This document shows, piece by piece, positions 1-10,169 of a DNA stretch of 64,000 nucleotides. Numbering within the stretch: the first letter of the stretch is position 1; each line of letters starts with the position of its first letter. The stretch covers positions 814,310-878,309 of the forward strand of contig JANEZZ010000464.1 of NCBI GenBank assembly GCA_026122225.1. The letters are read 5' to 3'. This DNA is from Heloderma charlesbogerti (Eukaryota; Chordata; Lepidosauria; Squamata; Helodermatidae). Below the pieces are notes generated by a model that saw only the letters and a list, made by a program, of their open reading frames with translations, did no database searches and was not told the origin of the DNA. The position numbers and the translations under genes are program-made.

Positions 1-135
1 GCATTCAATCACACCTAACACAAACCCTCCTCAAGAAGGCTGCCGTGAGTATAACAGCATGCCGAAACAGTGATTCACAAAGAGAGGCAGAAGGCACCCT
101 CCTTGGGCTGTGGATAAATCTTAATCCTTTTACAC

Positions 136-487
136 CAGGGGGTTGAAACTCTTTCAGCCCAAGGGCCAAATTCAATTTTGGAGAAGCTCTTGGGGGCCAT
201 ATTCCAGGGGTGGGCAGGTTCAATAGCCAAATGGGCGGGGCCAAAGGTGAAAGGGGTGTGGCCAAAATACCAGCCTATTTCAGCGTAAAGCTCTTCCTGC
301 CAGTAGCTAAGCCTCAGGAGAGGCATTTCAACCTTTTAGAATGGGGGGAAAATGGCACAAAAGCCAGGAAACCAACAAACAATTGGTGGTTGGGGGGAAA
401 GGGGTGGAGCCAAGGGAAGGAGGCGTGGCCCTTTGGGGAACACCAGAGAGCCAGATCTGGCCCACGGGCCTGAGGTTGAACACCCTA
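136..487 (+). mobile_element. Short hAT-like nonautonomous element (GTTGAAC family)
   Basis: Begins CAGGGGGTTGAAACTC and ends with the inverse GAGGTTGAACACCCTAG, about 350 bp with no coding capacity. The same family recurs at least ten times in this window, in both orientations. The CAGGGGTGT-type ends suggest hAT, by inference only. Confidence 0.75.
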
Positions 488-704
488 GTTTGACAAACTA
501 TAAAAATAAACCCTTTTAAAGCATAAGGCTGAATTTATGCCTCCAGTTTTAAATTCAAAACGTTTGCTCCAGATTCAAGTCAACTCGATCCCAGCTCAAC
601 CTACATCATCCGAGTCATGTGGTCGCTCTTCCCACACCACTAGTCATAAACTAACGCCTTGCGCTTCTGGAGCCAGGAAAAAAGCATCCCCGGCAAGCAC
701 CCTG

Positions 705-3700
705 CTAGACATTAATAAACGAGCCTTGATCTCCGTCGGCGGACTCGGGTTCGACACAGCGGCCTTTCCGTCGGATCACTCTCCGGTTGCGGTGGAATTT
801 GGCGTAGCAGCGTAAGCCTAAAGCGGGAGAGCAAAATCTTGAGTGATGACAGAGGCCCCAAGAGAAAAGCAAATTTCAACGAAAAGAGCATGTGCCGTAG
901 ATATTTCAGGCAAATTGTATTTCCACCCCCCACAGTTTTTTAAAAAAAGGTCAGATCTTTATATTGGATACCGAATCTCCAAAATGTCCAACTCAGCTTT
1001 CCGCAACATGGCACCCTTCGGATGTGTCGGACTACAACTCCCACCATCCCCTGTGGTGTGATGGGAGTCGTAGTCCCAATATATGGGGGGGTCTCTCCTT
1101 TTCCAAATCAATAAACACACAAAGAGAAACTGAAATAAAAGCCAAAAATGTCAAAGTGATTCCCCCCACCCCAGAGGAGACAAACACAAAAATATGTATA
1201 TAAACGTGGCCAATTCTTTATTTCCTATTTATTCATTGTGGTGACATTCTATCCTTTCCCCAGGATGCTCAGAGTTGGCACATGGCTCTCCCCCTCCTCA
1301 TTTGATCGTCACAACGACTCTTTGAGGTAGGTTAGTCTGAGAGCAACTGGTGCAGAACCTCAAATCTGGCCCTTTGGGGTTCCCCAGAAGGCCATGCCCC
1401 CTTTTCCCCAACTACTGATGGTTTGGTGGTCTCCCGGCTGTTGTGCAGTTCTTTCTCCCATTCGAAAAGGTTGAACTGCCTCTCCGAAGGCTTATATATT
1501 GGCAGGATGAGCATTAACTTAAAATCTGCTGGTAGTTTTGGCCCAGGCCCCTTTTGCCTTCAGCCCCACCCACCACTGGAATGTGGCCCTGAAAGTGTCT
1601 CCGAACTGGAATGTGGCCCTCAGGTTGAAAGAGGTTCTGTTCCCCTGCCCTAAACAGTTGCCTACTTTGCCCCCATGGTTGGGCTGGCCCTGGTTGGGCT
1701 GGCCCTACTTTGCCCCCATGGTTGGGCTGGCCCTGGTTGGGCTGGCCCTGGTTGGGCTGGCCCTACTTTGCCCCCATGGTTGGGCTGGCCCTGGTTGGGC
1801 TGGCCCTACTTTGCCCCCATGGTTGGGCTGGCCCTGGTTGGGCTGGCCCTACTTTGCCCCCATGGTTGGGCTGGCCCTGGCTTACTCTGGCTTGACTGCT
1901 TTGAACAGCGAGCAGAGACTCCCTCCTTGTGCCTCTCAGAAGTCCGCAGCCTCGACTTCCCCTCCCACCAGAGAGGCGTCAGCTCTCACCTTCTGCGCAC
2001 ATGCAGTCGTCATAACATTTGTTGTTGAGGCCGCGGTTGTGGGGTTTGCAGAGGTGCTCGCGCAAGTCACAGCAACATCCTGCCAACGCAAGAAAGGAGC
2101 TGTTAATGAATATCCAGGAATGCTGTTGATGAACAGCCTCCTTGTCCCCCACCTCAAAGGCTGGTTGGGCGGGGGAAGATTCCCGCAGGCTGTACGGAGG
2201 GGAAGCGGGGCGATTCCACCAGCCCTGAAAGACTACTTGATTTTTTCCTTTTCCCTCCCCATCTGTTTCTCCTCGTGTGTCGTGTCTTTTCCGATTGTAA
2301 GGAACAGGGAATGGTCTTGTTTCACCGACTGGATGTAAGCCGTTCTGGCAGCCTTTTTGGCTGAGGAGGAGCAGGGTATAGATCCTTGAAATAAATAAAA
2401 TATAGATCTGCTCTCTGTCCAAGGCAGCTCCCGCAAATGTGCTCTCATCCACCTCCACCTCTGATGCTAGTCCTCATGAAAACCAGGGCCCACCTGGGAA
2501 GCAATCAAGGTGATGGTCGCACGGCTCTCCTTCATCGGGCGTGGTTTCGTTGCCACTGCTCTTACTGCGCCGTTTCTCTGGGGAGAAGGAGGAAGAGAAA
2601 GAGAGAAGGGGAGAAAGTGAGTGGGAGGAAGAGAGAATGAGACTCCCAGTGCTAAATGAACGAGGGAGGGGGGAAGTCTCCATATCCACGTTCTCTGCAA
2701 TGTGCACAAGCCCATCTGTGCCTTCTGTAAGAACATTGGAAGCTACCTTATACCAGGACTACAATGCCCACCACCCCAGCCAGCAATGGCTGTGCATGAT
2801 GGGCATTGTCATCCAACATGTTTGGACAGCACAGGTTGGGGGAGGCGGATCTATTTATTATTTATTATGACCATTTATAGACCATTTCATTTGCTAAAAA
2901 GCCATCTAGGCGGAGCCCAGTGTTGTCTTCTCCAGGGGCGTCAAATATCAGGCCCAACGGCCACCCCCAGCCTGCTTGGAGTGCCAATGTGTCCCCTTCC
3001 CCTGGCCTTGCCCCCTTTCCCCCAACCAATGATGGCCGTTTCCCGGCTTTTGTGTCGTTTCCCCCTCTATTCTAGGAGGGTGAAATGCCTCTCCAAAGGC
3101 TGAGTCACTGGGCAGTAAGAGCTTTAAGCCAAAATATGCTGGTGTTTTTAGCTCCGCCCCTTTGGCCTTTCACCCCGCCCATCCCTGGGATGTGGTCCCT
3201 GAGACATCTGAAATGGAATTTGGCCCTTGGGCTGAAAGAGGTTCAACACCCCTGGACTTCTCTGACTGACAATAGCTCTCTGGGGTCTTAAGTAAAGGCT
3301 TCTCCACCATCTGCTACTTGATCCTTTTAATGGGAGATGCCAAGAATTGAACCTGGGACATTTGGTGTCCGAGAGGAAAAGGAGATTATTTATTTACTTA
3401 TTACATTTATATCCCACCTTGTTTCCTCCTTAAGGAACCCAAGGCGGCGTACATAACCCTCCTCCTCTCCATTTTAGCCTCACAACATCAACCCTGTGAG
3501 GTAGGTTGGGCTGAGAGTCTGCGACTGGCCCAAAGTCACCCAGTGAGCTTCCATGGCTGAGTGGGGACTAGAACCCGGATCTCCCAACTCCCAGTCCAAC
3601 ACTCTCGCCACTACACCACGCTGGCTCTCCATTATGGGGGAAGTGGGGCCATCCCACCAGCCCTAGCGAAAGTCCTCTCTCAGCTTAGTGGTTAAGATGC

Positions 3701-4166
3701 TGAACTGCAGACCGGAAGGTCGGCAGGACAGCAGTTCGAGACCCGAGCGCCGTGTGACGGAGTGAGCTCCCGTCTTCAGTCCCAGCTCCTGCCAACCTAG
3801 CAGTTCGAAAGCAAGAAATTGCAAGTAGATAAATAGGTGCCACTTCGGCGGGAAAGGTAACAGCGTTCCGTGCACCTTGGTGTTCAGTCATGCCGGCCAC
3901 ATGACCATGGAAGCGTCTTCGGACAGCGCTGGCTCTTCGGCTTAGAAACGGGGATGAGCACTGCACCCTAGAGTCGGACACGACTGGTTGGGGACACCTT
4001 TACCTCTTCCCTCAACTGTGATCACCAGCAGCCATTCCAGCAAGTTGAGATGAGAGAGGTAAGAAGGAGAAGCGGGCCCATTCCACCAGCCCTGCTATAA
4101 GGCTACTTCATCTTCTTCCCCTTCCCTCCCCACCCCTTGTGTGTCGTGTCTTTTTATTTTATTTTA

Positions 4167-4225
<59 letters not shown>

Positions 4226-7200
4226 GTACGCATGCATGCATGCATGCATGCATGCATGCCGCTTTGGGAACATTTTGGCCGAGGAGTAGGCTACAGATAT
4301 TTAAATCTATAGTAAATAAAGAAATAAAAATTGTGGAGATCACCCGAGGAAACAACAGATACCTTTTTTCCTGGATGATGGCCACATGTCAGGACGGAGG
4401 TCTTCGTAATCTGTCCAGTCGAAGAGGGTCATATCGAGAGTGGGCATCACGTCGCCTTCTTGCCGGAGGTGGAGCCGAGGGAGAGGAGACGTCACCTGGG
4501 GAGCTGGGGGCTCTTCGCTCGACATCTTGGGCATGGAGTCAAGGAGGGAGGGAGGATCTGAGTCAGCAGAAGAACCTTCGGCACGGAGAGGCTGGAGCTG
4601 CTCCTCAAAGTTGCTGGGCTTCTTGTACAGTGCGCTCGGCCCCGGGTCGGAACCTTTTCCTACAAGGGGAAAAGACATGAGTCCCATTGGATCAGACCAG
4701 AGGCGTTGCTAGGCACAAAGAATATTCGGGTCCCAGATCCATCGGACCAAATCCGCATAAAATGTCTGTATGTTGTCTTATATCTACATATGCAAGTGAA
4801 GAAAAATTACTAGGATTTCTTTGAATTTCACAGGAAGCAAAGGCGGCTAATTAATTTCTCATCCAAACCATCTCAAAGAACATAAATTCTTCAATTAATT
4901 TGCACCGTGTCTTAGATTATCCCAAACCAATGGAAAACATTATTTCTAGGCTGAATTGCCATGCATACAAATGAGATTTGTGAGTGTGTTAGGTTCTCTC
5001 CCCAGCTACAACCCCCCTTGAAAATTGCCCCCTGCACGGCAATTAAGATAAGCAAAGAAACTTCCATTGGCACCAATGGACACTCAGGGATCTGGGGAAT
5101 AAATCCAGGGCCCTAGGAAATAGGTTCGGGGCCATGGGAAATAGATTCAGGGCCCTAGGAAATTGATTCGGTGACAGTGCCCCATGGGACTGAGGCCTAG
5201 CGACAGCTGTGGATTGAACCAAAGCCTGATTTAGTTCAGCATCCTGTTCCCACAGTGGCCAACCAGATGCCATTTGGGAAGCCAAGAAACAGGACATGAG
5301 CACAACAGCACCCTGATCGTCACGTTCCCCAGCAAATGGTGTACACAGGCATGCTGCCCCTGATTTTGGAGACAGCATATCGCTGTCATTCTTTCAGCTA
5401 TCAATAGCCTTAACCTCCATGAATTTTCCTGGTCCAGGGGCGCGGAAGCCTAGCCTGTCAGCCAAATCCGGTCCACAGAAGTTCTATATCTGGCCCATGG
5501 AGCCTCCTTGGGTTCCGCCAAGGGCGGGGGGGGGGATTTGGAGACCAAGCTCTGCTCCCTGGAGGACTTCCCTGCTCAGATTGGAGATAACAGCGGGGAT
5601 TCCCTTGTGTGCAAACACACAGTCATTGAAACATACATGGAAGCAACAACATCGAAACCAACACATTGAAACAAACAACACATAAATACACATTGAAACA
5701 CACACTGAGACACAAACACACTTTAAAGGAGCAACGTTATGCATATTTAGACAGAAAAAAAGTCCTACAATTCCCAAAATGGCTGGGGAATGCTGGGAGT
5801 TGTAGGGCACCTTTCTGTCTCAACATGCAAACGATTGTGCCCTACACACACAGCCATTTAAACATCCTTTAAACCATTTAAACATACAACCATTTAAACA
5901 TAGACACAGGCAGGCAGGCACACCCATACACCCAGTGATATATAAACAGGCACACACCCACGTTTAGCCAAAATCTGCTTCCTTTCCATTTCCACCCATG
6001 GCCGTTTGTTCTGGTTGTGCCCTCTGGAGCAATAGAGAATGAGTCCATCTTCTGCATGGCAGCCTTCCAGATGTTTGAAGACTGCTGTGCTGTCATTCCC
6101 CCCACCCTCCTTCTTCTCTCAAGCCCAGTGGTGTAGTGGAACCAGGGCTTGCAGGGGTGACGCACCTGTACATTTTTATGAGCGAAGACTCTGAGGCCCT
6201 CTGCCACCCCTTCTGACCTCCCTGCTCCCTCTGAGCTGAGCTGCAATCCTCACCGCAGCTGGGCAAGAAATGGATTTTCCTAGCTACGAAGTACATTTCT
6301 CTGTTGTTATGCAAAGTATTACTAGTTCCCCTCTACTCAGCACTGGTTAGGCCTCATCTGGAGTACTGTGTCCAGTTCTGGGCACCGCACTTTAAGAAGG
6401 ATGCAGACAAGCTGGAGAGGGTTCAGAGGAGGGCAAGAAAGATGATCAGGGGACTGGAAACAAAGCCCTGTGAGGAGAGACTGAAAGAACTGGGCTTGTT
6501 TACCCCTGAGAAGAGGAGACTGAGGGGAGATACAGTAGCGCTCTTCAAGTACTTGAAAGGCTGTCACAGAGAGGAAGGCCAGGATCTCTTCTCAATCACG
6601 CCAGAGTGCAGGACACGGAATAATGGGCTCAAGTGACAGGAAGCCAGATTCTGGCTGAACATCAGGAGAAACTTCCTGACTGTTAGAGCAATACGACGAT
6701 GGAACCAGTTATCTAGGGAGGCGGTGGGCTCTCCCACTGTGGAGGCATTCAAGACGAGGCTGGACAGCCACCTGTCGGGGATGCTCTGACTTGGATTCCT
6801 GCACTGAGCAGGGGGTTGGACTCGATGGCCTTGTAGGCCCCTTCCAACCCTACTATTCTAGGATTCTATTTTGAGGGCGGCTTGGTCTTGAGTGGGCAAG
6901 TAAGACCCATTATCAACCCGCCCCACCCCTGCTGCTCCTGGTGGAGATAAAGCCGTTAGAGCAAGTTTGCTGAAATACATCAACAGAGCTGCCTGCATCG
7001 GGGGGCTCTCCTTGGGGGCGTGGCCACAGGGACAGTCACGAGGAGCGCCTGCACATCCAAGTTCACTGCTACATCCCTGCTCAAGGTGACACACGTCCAA
7101 ATAGCCTAGCGAACGCTGGCCCTGTGACTGTGGGCACCAACCCCCCGCGGCAGATACCTCGGTGCTGTTTCAGCCTCTCCCTGCGACTCTGCCGCCGAAG

Positions 7201-7620
7201 CTCCCGGTCCGCCTTCTTCCCTCTCTCCGATCCAGGGGCGTGGTTCTCCGGTTCAGGATACGGGAACTCGAACCCCAGGAAGACATCTTTCTGCCGGAGG
7301 CTGGCGGGCCGCTCCATTGACCCAGGCTCTTCCCCCAAGGCAGACCACCTCAGGCGCCGTGGAGCACCCCTTTCCCCAGAGCCTCGGGCCCTGGATGGCA
7401 TCCCGTGGAGGGCCCGCTCATGCTCGTTGAGGCCATGCCTGCGGTGGTGGGTCGTGGCCCGGGGCTGATGCGCCCAGAGATCCCCGCTCGGAAAGCTGTT
7501 GCCGACCTCGGGGAGGCTGGAGGCCTTGATGGGACCCGGGTCGAGGGAGTCCATAGGGCTGGCAGACAGGAGGCAGAAGAGAAAGATGGTGGAGAAAGAG
7601 ACCGGGATGCAGCAGGCCAT
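705..7620 (-). CDS. DRAXIN: DRAXIN, dorsal inhibitory axon guidance protein (5 coding exons)
   Basis: Coding exons on the minus strand, in order of translation, are 7158-7620, 4363-4659, 2494-2577, 1990-2079 and 705-817. Every intron is GT-AG and all junctions are phase 1. They join to 1047 nt, 348 aa, against about 349 aa in mammals. Residues 1 to about 24 form a signal peptide, so the product is secreted. A basic middle region ([13 protein letters not shown]) ends exon 1. A conserved acidic stretch around residues 224-247 ([17 protein letters not shown]) matches the family's most conserved linear segment, which I believe is the netrin-1-binding peptide. An N-glycosylation sequon (NET) is at residue 263. 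A cysteine-rich C-terminal domain spans about residues 273-332, with the family ending GSFINV. The known role is chemorepulsion and netrin/DCC modulation in commissural axon growth. The start at 7620 is the ATG directly before the signal peptide, and splice acceptors just upstream show that a noncoding first exon lies elsewhere. No clear poly(A) signal was seen below 705. Confidence 0.95.
1349..1652 (-). mobile_element. GTTGAAC-family element in the last DRAXIN intron
   Basis: Reverse-oriented copy running from CAGAACCTCAAATCTGGCCC to GGTTGAAAGAGGTTCTG. It is immediately followed by the 43-bp tandem array. Confidence 0.7.
1661..1882. repeat. Minisatellite, 43-bp unit, about 5 copies
   Basis: Unit begins TACTTTGCCCCCATGG at 1663, 1706, 1764, 1807 and 1850. 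Each unit contains an internal 15-bp repeat (TGGTTGGGCTGGCCC); one unit holds an extra 15-bp copy, explaining the 58-bp step. It lies in the last DRAXIN intron and creates misleading open frames of Gly/Trp/Pro. Confidence 0.95.
2932..3254 (-). mobile_element. GTTGAAC-family element
   Basis: Reverse copy from GGCGTCAAATATCAGGCCC to TTCAACACCCCTG, in the DRAXIN intron between 2577 and 4363. Confidence 0.7.
3385..3635 (-). mobile_element. Sauria-SINE-like element
   Basis: The minus strand reads a tRNA-like head (GTGGTGTAGTGGC, GGGTTCTAGTCC box) and a tail GGGATATAAATG followed by a short A/T repeat. The same family lies at 9903-10085, 20938, 25325, 27337, 31875, 37405, 37815 and 48130. Confidence 0.85.
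3665..4010 (+). mobile_element. Second SINE family with BovB-like tail
   Basis: Starts near CTCAGCTTAGTGGTTAAGAT and contains AGCAGTTCGAGACCC (B-box-like) and GCCGGCCACATGACCATGG. It ends GGACACCTTTACCTCTT, a BovB-type 3' end. It is shared with other squamate genomes as far as I recall. Confidence 0.7.
4165..4259. repeat. Compound microsatellite (TA)n then (TGCA)n
   Basis: About 30 TA dinucleotides run into GTACGTACG and about seven GCAT/TGCA units. It lies in the DRAXIN intron about 100 bp from exon 4363-4659. Confidence 0.95.
4698..5209 (+). mobile_element. TTGCTAGGC-family short DNA element, copy 1
   Basis: About 500 bp bounded by inverted ends GTTGCTAGGC and GCCTAGCGAC. Internal words such as TACTAGGATTTCTTTGAAT and CAAACCAATGG are shared with copies at 33563 and 57568. 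No open frame of note. Confidence 0.65.
5214..5450 (-). mobile_element. LINE 3' fragment (MEDNAINGY family)
   Basis: Related to 19742-20020, 55866-56250 and 60478-60935, where the minus or plus strand encodes the end of a LINE reverse-transcriptase ORF followed by the words TCTAGTCCAGCATTCTGTT. Confidence 0.6.
5731..5840. mobile_element. Fold-back MITE (TAGGATTGTGCCC family)
   Basis: Palindromic arms: TTTAGACAGAAAAAAGTCC.. and CTTTCTGTCTCAACATGCA, around ACTCCCAGCATT-type core. The end is CGATTGTGCCCT. Relatives are at 22788, 42269, 52617 and 63086. Confidence 0.75.
6308..6868 (+). mobile_element. CR1 LINE 3' fragment
   Basis: Translates to the end of the reverse-transcriptase ORF ([36 protein letters not shown]), with a short 3' UTR and the tail ACTATTCTAGGATTCTA. 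5'-truncated, as usual for CR1. Lies in the DRAXIN intron. Confidence 0.95.
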
Positions 7621-9680
7621 GTTCCCAGCTGACCTGCCTCACCTGTGATGGAAGAACCATGAACATCCAGGGTCAGAAAGTAGTTTTCTTAGAGAGACCC
7701 TTTGGGCAGCAAATGGAGGTTGGCGGATATACCAAGCCTTATTCAGAGTCAGACCATCGCTCTATCCAGCCCAAGGATTATTCTAACAGAAGGAGGTCCT
7801 TCCCAGTAGAGATAAACAAACCTGTTAATTTTGGTTTCTCTCGGTTTCTCATTCTTCCAATCTTAAATTTGGTTTGTCGTGAACTTTGAGAATTTCCCCA
7901 ATCTCAAGTTTGGTTCATGCCAAACCTTGATGGTGATGGTGATGATGATGATGACAACAATAACATGATAATAAAATAAAAATAATAAAATAATAAAGTA
8001 AGTAATAGAAGCAAACACATAGACACACACAGACAAACACTTTCTATGCTCAGTGTGGTTTCCCACATCCAAGAAATATGTGCAAAGCTTGTCACAGAGG
8101 AGGGTTTCATATGCAAACGAAGGTCATTAATCAATGGCAGCATCTTCCTGTGATAGGTGGCCAGCCCTGCCCGAGTTCCCCTGTAACATATTGCCGCACA
8201 CCAGCTGTTGCGCAAAGCGGTTTTATGCCAGGCCTGGCTGGTATTTTGGGCCTGTCTGCGCCTCACAGCTGGTTTGCCTTGGATGAAAAACGTCAGGAAG
8301 CAGGAAGAGCTGGGGACAGATGGCCAGCTTTCAAAACCGGCAGGTGGCTGTTGAATCTACTCCCCCTTCTCACTCTCAAGCAAAACCTCTTGGGAGAACC
8401 TCGTGCCTCCCTGGAAGTCAGACGCCTGGACTGGACTGCTTCAGACTTAAAGGAGGGGCTCCCATGATGGAATGCTCCCTCAAGCAACACATGCAAAAAT
8501 CCTTGCAGCTAGAAAGTAGCATTTCTCCTGAAATGCTAGATTTCCAGGTGTAGGGCCTTGACTGAAATTATTATTTTAATAGCATTTCATCATGTGAGCC
8601 TCACCCTGCAGTCTGAAGAGGTACAACCCAGACACACTAGATCATACTCTCTTCTCTAGAAGCCCTAGTAATTACCTCCTTCACACAAACCATGATTTAG
8701 CTCTAGAATTGCAAATGGGATCTGGAGCTAATCCCTGTCACAAACAGAGATCTGCCTCTCCTCCATTTTTGGGAGAATCCTTTTTTAGGAGGGAAAGCTC
8801 ACTACAATTTCCACTTAATTTTGCTGCAATAAAGTGGTTTTGGGAAGAAATACTCCCCATACCTGGCACGTGTCATTACATCTTGAAGGGGTCGTGATTG
8901 CTCAGACCATCTTGCAAATTGACCCACCAAAGCTACTAGACCACAAAAGTTTTTTTTTTTTTCCCCTAGAGCACCTTTCTCGCTATAACTATGCTATTCC
9001 TTTGAGAGATGTTGACAGCTTGAGAGAAAGAGAGAATAATCACATTCTTCCAATACAGAAGTGAAACACTCCTGCCTGGTCACCTACCAGCGATTCTAAC
9101 CCTCCATAGGTGACCAGCCAAATTGCAATTTACAAGCTTAGGCTAGGCCTCTATTTTTTCAAGTGAAACTTCAAGGGAGAAAGCTGCCTGGTGAAAATGG
9201 AAGCATTCCCCACCCTAAAAGCTGTTCTAGAAAAGAACCTAGAATCTCCTTGCCCGATGGGGAGTTGAAGCCAGCCAAATAAATGTTCCCTAATTGCTTC
9301 TCCACTCGAAGCAACATGCAAAAATCAAAAGCAATGCTGCCCAGCAGAATCAGATTGGTGGCTGTTCCTTCTCCAAGGCCAAGAAAACAGAAGGATGTCG
9401 TCAAGGCAAGAAACAATTTGTCTCTATCAAGAACGGAGCTTTTCCCTCGCAATGCCACAAAGCTCCTATTCTGCAAAGATATATCAGAATGAAGAAGACA
9501 TTCTGTTGGGACCAGCTCAGGGCTGGCACCAACAGAGGGTGAGGTGGGGCATTTGCCAGGGCCCAGAGCATGTTGTGGGGGGGGCATCAGTGATTCACAC
9601 ACCCCCTCTTGTGTCCTAGCAGTGGGGCACTTTGATACAAATATACAATTGTCAGTTGTCAGGGCCGGACCTGTAGTTTT
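7621..9680. other. DRAXIN 5' flank or first intron, no gene seen
   Basis: Mixed AT-rich sequence with short (GAT)n and (AAT)n tracts near 7928-8000 and a poly-T at 8950. Minus-strand acceptors at 7630-7645 show that a noncoding DRAXIN exon must be further right, but I could not place it. Confidence 0.5.
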
Positions 9681-9688
9681 AAGGCAGA

Positions 9689-10165
9689 GGTGGGGAACCT
9701 CAGTGCCGGGGGTAAAATCCAGCTTACCTAGGCTCCTGAGATGGCTGTGCCGCCTTTCCTCCAACTGCCAATCATTTGGTGGTTTCCCAGCTTTTGCAGT
9801 TTTTCCCCCATTCTAAAAGGCTGAAACGCCTTTCCGAAGGCTTGATTACTGACAGCAGGAGCATCCAGCTACAATAGTCTAGTATTTTTTGCACTGTTTT
9901 GATTGATTGATTGATTGCATTTATACCCCGTCTTTTTTCCTCTCGCAAGGAACCCAAGGCAGCTTACATTATCCTCCTCCTCTCCATTTTATCCTCACAA
10001 CAACAACCCTGTGAGGTGGGTTGGTCTGAGAGTCTGTGACTGGCCCAAAGTCGCCCAGTGAGCTTTCACGGCCGAGTGGGGACATTTTTGCCCCCACCGC
10101 TGGACGGCAGCACCTGAGAACTTCTCTGAAATGGAATTCGGTGCTCAGGCTAAAAGTTTCCCCAC
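9689..10165 (-). mobile_element. GTTGAAC-family element split by a SINE
   Basis: The left part (9689-9885) and right part (10086-10165, ending GAATTCGGTGCTCAGGCTAA) together make one element. A minus-strand Sauria-SINE-like copy at 9903-10085 is nested inside, so the DNA element is older than the SINE insertion. Confidence 0.65.
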
Positions 10166-10169
10166 CCAT

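Noticed and set aside
1538..2338. 266-codon plus-strand open frame with Trp/Gly/Pro repeats
   Set aside because: Product of the 43-bp minisatellite; it overlaps DRAXIN exon 1990-2079 on the other strand.
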